Assembly (NCBI GenBank): GCA_016199685.1 | Contig: JACQGD010000056.1 | Coordinates: forward strand, 1-6,293 | Source: Candidatus Saccharimonadota bacterium | GTDB taxonomy: Bacteria > Patescibacteriota > Saccharimonadia > Saccharimonadales > Saccharimonadaceae | DNA length: 6,293 bases | Direction of reading: 5' to 3' | Shown here: positions 1 through 5,852 of the stretch, one piece after another | How the letters are laid out: each line of letters opens with the position of its first letter | Position numbering within the stretch: position 1 is the first letter of the stretch | Program-made: the position numbers and the translations under genes | Notes under the pieces: model-generated | The model's input: the letters and a program-made list of their open reading frames with translations, nothing else | What the model was told of the DNA's origin: nothing | Database searches by the model: none

Positions 1-196
1 CCGTTTCACGAATTGCGGCGACTTTAGCTGATTCGTTGGGATCGATGTTCCCGCCTGGAAATGTCATTGCAGGCTTATAATCGTCCTTCACCATGAGAAT
101 TTTACCATCATAGCGAATCACCATTGCCGCACTCGCCCGCTTGCCCGGAAGATTGTTATACCATTCTCGAGATGATTCAAGCGTGTATCTGGTCAT
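1..196 (-). CDS. Nudix hydrolase, partial (3' end outside window)
   Basis: Only the first 65 codons are present; the gene runs off the left edge. The protein begins MTRYTLESSREWYNNLPGKR and continues through a beta-strand-rich stretch into FPGGNIDPNESAKVAAIRE. This gives the first part of the Nudix box GX5EX7RE: G49, E55, R63, E64. The remaining box residues (UXEEXGU) would lie just outside the window. Nudix enzymes hydrolyse nucleoside diphosphates linked to another moiety, using Mg2+ bound by the box glutamates. The substrate (oxidised dNTPs, capped RNA 5' ends, ADP-ribose or other) cannot be told from this fragment. The ATG overlaps the stop of rny as TAATG, and a GGTGGAG sequence at 208-214, inside the last rny codons, lies 11 nt upstream as a possible Shine-Dalgarno site. 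The gene is therefore probably co-transcribed and translationally coupled with rny. I am confident of the family, not of the substrate. Confidence 0.88.
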   Translation of the reverse strand, partial: MTRYTLESSREWYNNLPGKRASAAMVIRYDGKILMVKDDYKPAMTFPGGNIDPNESAKVAAIRET

Positions 197-1686
197 TACT
201 TTGCAAACTCCACCGCCCGCGTTTCACGAACAACATTTACTTTAATTGTTCCCGGGTACTGCATTGTACTTTCGATTTTATTTGCAATGTCACGTGCAAG
301 CTTAATCGCACTAAGATCATCGACATGCTTTGGACTCACTATGACTCGAATCTCACGGCCGGCTGAAATTGCGTACGCCTTATCGATACCATCAAAACTC
401 ATCGCCACGTTTTCAAGATCACGCATTCGCTCAACAAAGTTTTCTGCACTAATGTTTCGCGCTCCTGGACGAGCGGCCGATAGTGCATCACATACGCGTA
501 CGACAATCGCCTCAGGTGTCGTGGCTTCGATATCATCATGATGAGCTTCGATAGCATGAACGATATTTTCTTTCATACCGTATTTACGTGCAAGCTCAGC
601 TCCAATATGATGATGTTTACCCTCCATTTTATGCGTCACTGCCTTGCCTACGTCATGGAGAAGCGTTGCAATCTTTGCCGTTCGAACGTCGGCACCAATC
701 TCTTCAGCAATAAGTCCCGCAAGATGTGCCATTTCTGTACTGTGCATCAAAACATTCTGACCGTAGCTTGTACGAAATTTTAGCTCACCGAGAAGATGAA
801 GCATTTCTCGAGGAATTCCCGTGACGCCAACCTCACGCGCCGCATCTTCGCCTGCCCTAATCACTTCTTTCTCGATTTGCTTCTCGGCCTTCGCAACGAC
901 TTCCTCGATACGACCCGGATGGATACGTCCATCTTTCATGAGCGCTTCGAGCGCGAATCGCGCAACTTGACGTCGTACTGGATCGAAACTCGAAAGTACG
1001 ATCATACCCGGAGTGTCGTCGACAAGAATATCAACACCAGTTGCGCGCTGGAGTGACTGAATATTACGCCCTTCTTTTCCGATGATTCGACCTTTCATCT
1101 CGTCATCTGTAAGCTTGATCGCCGTCACTGTTCGCTCAGCGGTGACTTCGCTACTCATGCGCTCCATGGCTGTGAGGATAACCATCTGAGCGCGCTCTTC
1201 CGCGTCATCAGATGCATCCTTTTGGAGTTTCGCGACAAGACCAATAAGGTCATCCTTAATATCTCGCTCAGTCATTTGCATAAGTTTATCTGCCGCATCG
1301 CTCTTTGTCAGTTTCGCGATCTTTTCTAATTTCTCTTGCTGCTTTGTTCGTATACCGCGAATTTCATCTTTAAGTTTCTCGACTTCGTCTTCTTGTCCAC
1401 GAAGACGTTCTCCGCGCTTATCAATTTCATCGAGTTTTTTATCGAGCGAGACTTCACGATCAGCAAGACGATTCTCAGTTCGCTTCCACTCTTTACGTCG
1501 ATCGTTCTCAAGCTGCAAGACTTCGTCCTTCGCCTTTAAAACAATTTCACTCGCTTTTGTCTGCGCCTTTGCAAGCGCTTGTTCGGCTTTTCGCTTTCCA
1601 CTACTCGCACGCTGTTTCTCATAAACAAATGTTCCCCCGACGCCAAAAATAGCCCCAACTATAGCGGCAACAATACCCTCTATCAT
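196..1686 (-). CDS. rny: Ribonuclease Y (membrane-anchored endoribonuclease)
   Basis: RNase Y is an endoribonuclease that starts mRNA decay in many bacteria lacking RNase E, working at the inner face of the membrane. The 496-residue protein shows the full family layout. A single N-terminal membrane segment lies at about residues 4-22. A long, charged, Lys/Glu-rich coiled coil covers about 25-135. A KH RNA-binding domain has the GRIIGKEGRN loop at 199-208. The HD phosphohydrolase domain has H315 (in LMHS) and the metal-binding H344-D345 (in LLHDVGKA). The C-terminus ends in the typical RETRAVEFAK. It is slightly shorter than the B. subtilis protein (about 520 residues), and the difference lies before the KH domain. 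The ATG at 1686 is preceded by a good Shine-Dalgarno sequence, GAAAGGA (1693-1699), 6 nt upstream. The stop overlaps the start of the downstream Nudix gene. A separate promoter lies upstream (1745-1772). Confidence 0.97.
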   Translation of the reverse strand: MIEGIVAAIVGAIFGVGGTFVYEKQRASSGKRKAEQALAKAQTKASEIVLKAKDEVLQLENDRRKEWKRTENRLADREVSLDKKLDEIDKRGERLRGQEDEVEKLKDEIRGIRTKQQEKLEKIAKLTKSDAADKLMQMTERDIKDDLIGLVAKLQKDASDDAEERAQMVILTAMERMSSEVTAERTVTAIKLTDDEMKGRIIGKEGRNIQSLQRATGVDILVDDTPGMIVLSSFDPVRRQVARFALEALMKDGRIHPGRIEEVVAKAEKQIEKEVIRAGEDAAREVGVTGIPREMLHLLGELKFRTSYGQNVLMHSTEMAHLAGLIAEEIGADVRTAKIATLLHDVGKAVTHKMEGKHHHIGAELARKYGMKENIVHAIEAHHDDIEATTPEAIVVRVCDALSAARPGARNISAENFVERMRDLENVAMSFDGIDKAYAISAGREIRVIVSPKHVDDLSAIKLARDIANKIESTMQYPGTIKVNVVRETRAVEFAK

Positions 1687-1744
1687 ATGTAATCCTTTCT
1701 CCGCCGAACCTACGAGCTCAAGTAAAAGATGTCGTATCTAGCAA

Positions 1745-1772
1745 ATTATCAGGAGGTGGCAGAATATATCAA
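1745..1772 (-). promoter_or_regulatory. Probable sigma70-type promoter of rny
   Basis: On the minus strand, TTGATA (1772-1767, 5 of 6 to the -35 consensus) and GATAAT (1750-1745, 5 of 6 to the -10 consensus) are 16 nt apart. Transcription would start near 1738 and give a leader of about 50 nt ending in the strong rny Shine-Dalgarno site. The promoter lies just downstream of the terminator-like hairpin that follows tsaB, so rny and the Nudix gene probably form their own transcription unit. Assignment is from consensus only. Confidence 0.55.
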
Positions 1773-1785
1773 AATTGAAGTAAAC

Positions 1786-1806
1786 AAAAAAGCTTTAAAT
1801 TAAGCT
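1786..1806 (-). terminator. Weak intrinsic-terminator-like hairpin after tsaB
   Basis: On the minus strand the transcript would read AGCTT (1806-1802), a short A/U-rich loop, then AAGCT (1795-1791), running into a U tract (1791-1786). The stem is only 5 bp and A/U-rich, so it is a weak candidate. Its place between the tsaB stop (1844) and the rny promoter is what a terminator for the tsaE-tsaB unit would need. It could equally be leaky or not functional. Confidence 0.35.
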
Positions 1807-1843
1807 ATTTCTATTGTAGCGCGCGAGCAAAGCAGAGCGCAAG

Positions 1844-2233
1844 TTATTTACGTGGTTTTGTGATATGTGCCTCGGAGCCATAGTCGGGAAGTATGATCTT
1901 CTCGTTCTTTCCGTCTTGCAACTGTTTCAATGCCTTCTCCGCCCATTCATCACTGCTCGTTCCTACGATCGGAATAGCGAGCCCATCTGCAAGCGTGTTT
2001 GCAACTGTTAAACCGATACGTAGTCCAGTAAAGCTGCCCGGGCCTTTAAAAACTCCGATACCTGAGATGTCGGAAATTGATGATGATTGCTCCTGAAGCG
2101 TGTCATTAATATATGCCAATAAACCTTTGGCAAGCTCACGGTTGGCTTGCCACGTATGCCAAACAACACTACTCTCATTGCCTACTATACCGAGGCGACA
2201 TTCTGAAGTTGACGTATCAAGCAGTATGATCAT
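1844..2233 (-). CDS. tsaB: TsaB, t6A tRNA-modification partner protein, short form
   Basis: TsaB is the non-catalytic partner of TsaD in the complex that places the threonylcarbamoyl group on A37 of ANN-decoding tRNAs. The protein starts MIILLDTSTSECRLGIV, the family's N-terminal ASKHA strand. It carries the signature KGPGSFTGLRIG at 63-74, followed by ANTLADGLAIPIVGTSS. It is only 129 residues, against about 220-240 in most bacteria: essentially the first ASKHA lobe plus a short tail, LPDYGSEAHITKPRK, resembling the C-terminal end of longer TsaB proteins. The 157 bp after its stop do not encode the missing second lobe, so this is not a simple frameshift; such short forms fit a reduced Patescibacteria genome. 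The ATG overlaps the tsaE stop (ATGA, 4 nt), and AGGGA at 2241-2245 could serve as ribosome-binding site. Translation is probably coupled to tsaE. Confidence 0.9.
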   Translation of the reverse strand: MIILLDTSTSECRLGIVGNESSVVWHTWQANRELAKGLLAYINDTLQEQSSSISDISGIGVFKGPGSFTGLRIGLTVANTLADGLAIPIVGTSSDEWAEKALKQLQDGKNEKIILPDYGSEAHITKPRK

Positions 2234-2682
2234 ACGAGCGTCCCTGCAATAATCTCCGCTCGATCACCGACCGGGCTGACGGTAACTTCTCTTTCAGTTT
2301 CACTCGTCGGTATAATCTGGAGCGTTAGTCGAGAATTCGGCAGGACATCCGATGCAATATCTGCCCATTCGATCACCGTCACAACGCCCGTATCATTCAC
2401 TGATTCCTGCAATTCTGCCTTCATAATACCTGCATCATCAAGTCGATAAAAATCATAATGAACCAAGCGAAGATCGTCTCGTGCGTCATACGTTCTACTG
2501 ATCGTAAAGCTCGGGCTTTGAATGTCCTCATCAATATCAAGACCTAGAGCCAGACCTTTGACAAACGTTGTCTTACCTGCGCCAACATCCCCAACAAGCT
2601 CAATCACTTCCCCTCCATGGAGCAGCGATCCAATATGCTGCCCGAAGGCTTTCATCGTTTGCTCACTTGAGATATGTGTCAT
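2230..2682 (-). CDS. tsaE: TsaE, P-loop ATPase of t6A tRNA modification
   Basis: TsaE binds and hydrolyses ATP to keep the TsaB-TsaD complex turning over in t6A37 synthesis. Numbered from the chosen start, the protein has the Walker A loop GDVGAGKTT (31-39), then SPSFTISRTYD (from 56), HYDFYRL (75-81) and VIEWAD (104-109), all family hallmarks. At 150 residues it has normal length. A longer reading frame begins at the ATG at 2700 and adds MVYYTF. I prefer the ATG at 2682 for two reasons: MTHISSEQTMKAFGQHIG matches where TsaE proteins usually begin, and the upstream ATG lies inside the extended -10 element TGGTATACT. Neither start has a Shine-Dalgarno site, so the mRNA may be leaderless. The stop overlaps the tsaB start (ATGA). 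The family call is firm; the exact start is moderately sure. Confidence 0.93.
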   Translation of the reverse strand: MTHISSEQTMKAFGQHIGSLLHGGEVIELVGDVGAGKTTFVKGLALGLDIDEDIQSPSFTISRTYDARDDLRLVHYDFYRLDDAGIMKAELQESVNDTGVVTVIEWADIASDVLPNSRLTLQIIPTSETEREVTVSPVGDRAEIIAGTLV

Positions 2683-2690
2683 GAATGTAT

Positions 2691-2699
2691 AGTATACCA
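2691..2699 (-). promoter_or_regulatory. Extended -10 promoter element of tsaE-tsaB
   Basis: On the minus strand TGG-TATACT (2699-2691) fits an extended -10 (TGnTATAAT, one mismatch). No convincing -35 lies 16-18 nt upstream, which is common for extended -10 promoters. Transcription would begin around 2684-2682, at or next to the ATG chosen for tsaE, giving a leaderless message. The same TGNTATACT form appears before pilM. Confidence 0.45.
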
Positions 2700-2729
2700 T
2701 TTTTAAGATAAAAAGCGTATTGCATCGCC

Positions 2730-2753
2730 CTAAAAACCACTAGCACTTTTTAG
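2730..2753. promoter_or_regulatory. 24-bp interrupted palindrome between tsaE and pilB (possible operator)
   Basis: CTAAAAA (2730-2736) and TTTTTAG (2747-2753) are perfect inverted repeats, and the palindrome CTAG (2740-2743) sits exactly at their centre: CTAAAAA-3-CTAG-3-TTTTTAG. The site covers the -35 region of the pilB promoter. A smaller inverted repeat with the same core, TTTTTA-AGA-TAAAAA (2700-2714), lies next to the tsaE -10. This could be a regulator-binding site serving both divergent units, but A/T tracts make chance dyads more likely, so the functional call is tentative. Confidence 0.35.
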
Positions 2754-2769
2754 ATACGTCAATTATAAT
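2741..2769 (+). promoter_or_regulatory. Probable pilB promoter
   Basis: A perfect -10 TATAAT lies at 2764-2769. The hexamer 17 nt upstream, TAGCAC (2741-2746), is a poor -35 match and lies inside the 24-bp palindrome, so activation or repression there is possible. Transcription would start near 2776, leaving only about 8 nt before the pilB ATG and no room for a Shine-Dalgarno site. Confidence 0.5.
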
Positions 2770-2783
2770 CAACCATAAGTACT

Positions 2784-4565
2784 ATGCGTATATCTGACGG
2801 CACAATCGAAAAGCTTCTGACACAAGGTGACCATATCACAGGTGAGCAGCTCACAGCTCTTAAGGAAGAGAGTGCTCGTTCGAGACGCCCAATGCAAGAC
2901 CTCGTCATTCAAAATGAGATTATTGATGAGAAATCGCTGACAAAGCTGTTTGCTGAATACGCCGATATACCGTATATAGAGATCAATCCAAGCGATATCC
3001 CTTCAGATATTCTTGAGAAAATTCCGGAGCATATCGCAAGGCAGTATAATGCTGTCTTATTCCAAATCGACCAAGATGGCCTTCAACATCTCGCCATGGA
3101 TGATCCTGATGACGTTCAGGCAGTCGATTTTATCGAAAAACAAATTGGCGAGAACACTCGAATCTACATTTCTCCTCGAGAGAATATTACCGCAGCACTC
3201 GAAAATTATCGCGGAGATGTCGACAAAGAACTTAACGACGTTATTGATATTCAACGTGAAGATAATACTGCAAACGAGAATGTTAGTGACGAAGACGTTG
3301 CCGAAGATTCACCGATTGCCCAGACGATTAACCTACTCCTCGAATACGCCATTCGCTCAAGCGCGAGTGATATTCATATCGAACCGCGTGAAGAGTATGT
3401 CCAAATTCGATATCGAATTGATGGCGTCCTTAAAGAAGTGAACCGCCTTCCTCGAAACGTGCATGCAGCGCTTATTAGTCGCATAAAGATCCTTTCAAAT
3501 CTTAAAATTGACGAACGTCGCGTTCCACAAGATGGTAGGTTCAAGGTGAAGGTTGCCGGCAAACAATACGCACTGCGCGTCAGCACACTCCCAATTAGTG
3601 ACGGCGAAAAGATCGTCATGCGTATTCTTGATGAGTCTAACCAAGCTGTTGCTCTCGATAGCCTCGGATATTGGGGCCACTCCCTCAATGTTGTTACCGA
3701 AGCAATTAGCGAGCCCCACGGCATGGTGCTCGTTACCGGACCGACCGGATCAGGTAAATCTACAAGCCTCTTTAGTATTCTTTCGGGTCTTAATCAACCA
3801 GATGTCAACATCTCGACAATCGAAGATCCAGTCGAGTACAAAATACCGGGAGTTAATCAAACGCAAACTAATGCCAAGGCAGGTATGACATTCGCAGCTG
3901 GACTCCGAGCCCTCCTCCGTCAAGATCCAAATATTATCATGGTTGGAGAGATTCGCGACGGCGAGACTGCAAACCTGGGCGTACAGGCAGCGCTTACGGG
4001 ACACCTCGTATTTAGTACGCTCCACACAAACAACGCCGCCACCTGCTTGCCGCGTCTTCTCGATATGGACATTGAGCCGTTCTTGATCGCAAGTACCGTT
4101 CGTGCAGTTGTCGGACAGCGTCTCGTACGTCGCATCGAACGTGAGCATCGTCAATCATACACGCCAACTCAGGAAGAAACCGATGCGATTATCCATCTGT
4201 TTAACCTCCATGATGGACAGGACTTTAAGTATATTCACGAACTCGAAAAGCAGGCAGCTGCGGCGGGTGTCGGCGGGGACACGCCCCTTAGTACGACAGA
4301 GACTGGAATTAAAACACTCTATAAGCCTGGCGCAAGTGATGATGCGGCTGGAAAACACGATGGGTTCAAAGGACGCGTTGGTATCTATGAAGTACTCGAC
4401 AATACGCTAACCGTTCAAAAGCTTATCATAGGAAACGCGACTGCCAACCAGATTCAAGCCCAGGCGATCAATGAAGGCATGATAACAATGCAAACCGATG
4501 GACTCGTAAAAGCGCTACGCGGTGAAACGACAATTGAAGAAGTACTGAGAGTAACAAAGGAATAA
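2784..4565 (+). CDS. pilB: PilB/GspE-family type IV pilus assembly ATPase
   Basis: This hexameric cytoplasmic ATPase powers pilin polymerisation through the PilC platform. The 593-residue protein has an N-terminal MshEN/GspE-N-like domain (about 1-140), an acidic linker rich in Asp/Glu/Asn (about 144-176), and the N2 domain with SSASDIHIEPRE (192-203) and IRYRIDGVLKEV. The RecA-like motor follows: Walker A GPTGSGKST (319-327), Asp box STIEDPVEY (344-352), Walker B IIMVGEIRD (384-392) and His box TGHLVFSTLHTNNA (405-418). It ends with FKGRVGIYEVL (528-538). The two CxxC pairs that bind zinc in many PilB/GspE proteins, after the LVRR segment and just before GYKGR, are missing. A longer cysteine-free Gln/Ala/Gly/Asp-rich stretch (about 451-527) takes their place, and C421 is the only cysteine. 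PilB is preferred over the retraction ATPase PilT because of the N-terminal domain and the neighbouring pilC. There is no Shine-Dalgarno site; the start is set by the frame and the close promoter. Confidence 0.95.
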   Translation: MRISDGTIEKLLTQGDHITGEQLTALKEESARSRRPMQDLVIQNEIIDEKSLTKLFAEYADIPYIEINPSDIPSDILEKIPEHIARQYNAVLFQIDQDGLQHLAMDDPDDVQAVDFIEKQIGENTRIYISPRENITAALENYRGDVDKELNDVIDIQREDNTANENVSDEDVAEDSPIAQTINLLLEYAIRSSASDIHIEPREEYVQIRYRIDGVLKEVNRLPRNVHAALISRIKILSNLKIDERRVPQDGRFKVKVAGKQYALRVSTLPISDGEKIVMRILDESNQAVALDSLGYWGHSLNVVTEAISEPHGMVLVTGPTGSGKSTSLFSILSGLNQPDVNISTIEDPVEYKIPGVNQTQTNAKAGMTFAAGLRALLRQDPNIIMVGEIRDGETANLGVQAALTGHLVFSTLHTNNAATCLPRLLDMDIEPFLIASTVRAVVGQRLVRRIEREHRQSYTPTQEETDAIIHLFNLHDGQDFKYIHELEKQAAAAGVGGDTPLSTTETGIKTLYKPGASDDAAGKHDGFKGRVGIYEVLDNTLTVQKLIIGNATANQIQAQAINEGMITMQTDGLVKALRGETTIEEVLRVTKE

Positions 4566-4570
4566 TTCAT

Positions 4571-5791
4571 ATGCCAAAATACAAATATACCGCCACCTCC
4601 GATCTCAACAAGACAACCTCTGGATTAATGGACGCGAGCGACGAAGCAGGGGTCATCGAAGCCCTGAAGAAACAGAACTTACGAGCATTAAGTGTCAATC
4701 TCGACACCGGCAAGAAAGGGATGAGCATTGGATTCTTTGCAAGTAAAGTTAAGTCTGATGACCTCGTCATCTTCACTCGCCAGCTCAGTGCAATGGTTGG
4801 TGCAGGCGTTCCATTACTTCGCTCACTTAGTTCTCTCGAGCAGCACTCTGAAAGTCCAGCCCTCAAAGCCGTGCTAGTCGCCGTTATTAAAGATGTTGAG
4901 GGTGGCGCACCGCTCGGCGATTCACTCGCAAAACACCCGAACGTATTTAGTGACGTATACGTTAACATGGTGCGTGCAGGTGAAACTGCAGGTATTCTTG
5001 ATGAGATCCTCAAACGTCTTGCGCTGCAACAAGAAAAGAATGCGACTATTCGTAAAAAGGTAAAGGGTGCGATGACATATCCTATGGTCCTCGTCGTCAT
5101 CACAGTTTTAGCCTTCTTCGGACTCATGCTATTTGTCATTCCACAGATCGGCAAAATCCTCACAGACCTTGGCGGGCCTGATGCAAAGCTTCCACTTATC
5201 ACAGAAATCATGCTTGGGCTTAGTGGCTTCATGATTAGCTACTGGTTTATCGTTATTCCGGGGTTTGTCGGTGGTGTCTATGCACTTCTTCGATACATCA
5301 AAACACCTCCAGGCAAGAAGCAGCTGCATCACATTGTCCTGAAAGTTCCAGCAGTCAATGGAGTTATCAAGAAGGTCATTATCGCACGATTTGCACGTAC
5401 GTTTTCATCTCTTAACGGGGCTGGCGTGTCTATCATCGAAACCCTCACCGTCACTGCACACGCGCTCGGCAACGTTGTCTATGAAAAAGCACTTCTCGAT
5501 GCGGTAGATAAAGTGAAAAATGGTGAACAGCTTTCACGCGTACTTGAAAGTGATGGCCTCTTTCCACCTATTGTCTCGCAGATGCTTGCGGTTGGAGAGG
5601 AGACTGGACAAACCGATGTCGTACTTCTTAAGGTAGCAGACTTTTACGAAGAAGAAGTTGATACCGCCATCGCAAGCCTTAGCTCAATTATCGAGCCTGT
5701 GATGATTGTCATCATGGGAACAGTCGTCGGACTTGTTGCAGCGAGTGTCATGGGTCCTATCGCGAGTCTTGCGCAAAATATCAAGGGATAA
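4571..5791 (+). CDS. pilC: PilC/GspF-family type IV pilus inner-membrane platform protein
   Basis: PilC is the polytopic inner-membrane protein on which the pilus ATPase acts. The 406-residue protein is of normal family length. It starts with MPKYKYTATSDLNKTTSGLMDA, the usual PilC opening. Two T2SSF repeats follow: the first at about 65-190 (DLVIFTRQLSAMVGAGVPLLRSL, then VNMVRAGETAGILDEILKRLA) and the second at about 268-395 (IARFARTFSSLNGAGVSIIETL, then MLAVGEETGQTDVVLLKVADFYEEEV). Hydrophobic segments lie at about 170-191, 213-240 and 374-396, giving the expected three membrane helices. The gene begins 5 nt after the pilB stop, with AAAGGA (4556-4561) 9 nt ahead of the ATG, so it is in one operon with pilB. 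Confidence 0.96.
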   Translation: MPKYKYTATSDLNKTTSGLMDASDEAGVIEALKKQNLRALSVNLDTGKKGMSIGFFASKVKSDDLVIFTRQLSAMVGAGVPLLRSLSSLEQHSESPALKAVLVAVIKDVEGGAPLGDSLAKHPNVFSDVYVNMVRAGETAGILDEILKRLALQQEKNATIRKKVKGAMTYPMVLVVITVLAFFGLMLFVIPQIGKILTDLGGPDAKLPLITEIMLGLSGFMISYWFIVIPGFVGGVYALLRYIKTPPGKKQLHHIVLKVPAVNGVIKKVIIARFARTFSSLNGAGVSIIETLTVTAHALGNVVYEKALLDAVDKVKNGEQLSRVLESDGLFPPIVSQMLAVGEETGQTDVVLLKVADFYEEEVDTAIASLSSIIEPVMIVIMGTVVGLVAASVMGPIASLAQNIKG

Positions 5792-5797
5792 TATATA

Positions 5798-5826
5798 TAG
5801 CCATAAGCAAAATAGCGTGCTATACT
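5798..5826 (+). promoter_or_regulatory. Probable pilM promoter with overlapping palindrome
   Basis: TAGCCA (5798-5803, 4 of 6 to the -35 consensus), a 17-nt spacer, and TATACT (5821-5826) preceded by TGC form an extended -10 promoter. The perfect inverted repeat ATAGC-GT-GCTAT (5812-5823) overlaps the -10, and another TATAGC half-site (5796-5801) overlaps the -35. Transcription would begin near 5833. pilM may also be read through from pilB-pilC, since no terminator is visible in the 57-bp gap. Confidence 0.5.
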
Positions 5827-5837
5827 AACCTCAATAC

Positions 5838-5852
5838 ATGTGGGCATCATGA
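5838..5852 (+). other. Four-codon upstream reading frame overlapping the pilM start
   Basis: ATG-TGG-GCA-TCA-TGA encodes Met-Trp-Ala-Ser and stops with TGA sharing ATGA with the pilM start. It would lie a few nucleotides from the predicted transcription start. If translated, terminating ribosomes could re-start on pilM, which otherwise has only a weak TGGG as ribosome-binding site. It may be chance. Confidence 0.25.

Noticed and set aside
287..1539. Several plus-strand reading frames of 60-90 codons opposite rny
   Set aside because: They lie entirely antisense to a conserved gene, have no recognisable domains, and have cysteine- and serine-rich compositions typical of shadow frames.
1751..1758. 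AGGAGGTG on the plus strand (a perfect Shine-Dalgarno), or CACCTCCT on the minus strand resembling the 16S 3' tail and possibly sequestering the rny ribosome-binding site
   Set aside because: No plus-strand reading frame follows it (the nearby TTG meets TAA after one codon). On the minus strand it falls in the spacer of the best rny promoter and so would not be in the transcript.
1813..1842. Alternative rny promoter TTGCGC-18-TACAAT on the minus strand
   Set aside because: The -35 match is poor, and the transcript would start directly on the terminator-like hairpin. The TTGATA-16-GATAAT pair downstream is a much better match.
1687..1843. Possible continuation of tsaB (missing second lobe) by frameshift
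   Set aside because: The 157-bp stretch is A/T-rich with regulatory-looking elements and no frame resembling TsaB; the protein already ends in a TsaB-like tail.
2683..2700. Upstream ATG at 2700 as tsaE start
   Set aside because: It adds MVYYTF, which does not fit the family's usual N-terminus, overlaps the extended -10 element and has no ribosome-binding site. It cannot be fully excluded.
3374..4358. Minus-strand frames of 65-135 codons opposite pilB
   Set aside because: pilB is conserved across this whole span, and the antisense frames show no family motifs or ribosome-binding sites.
4567..5232. 221-codon minus-strand frame opposite pilC
   Set aside because: It is serine/arginine-rich with no recognisable domain, wholly inside pilC, and explained by pilC codon usage.
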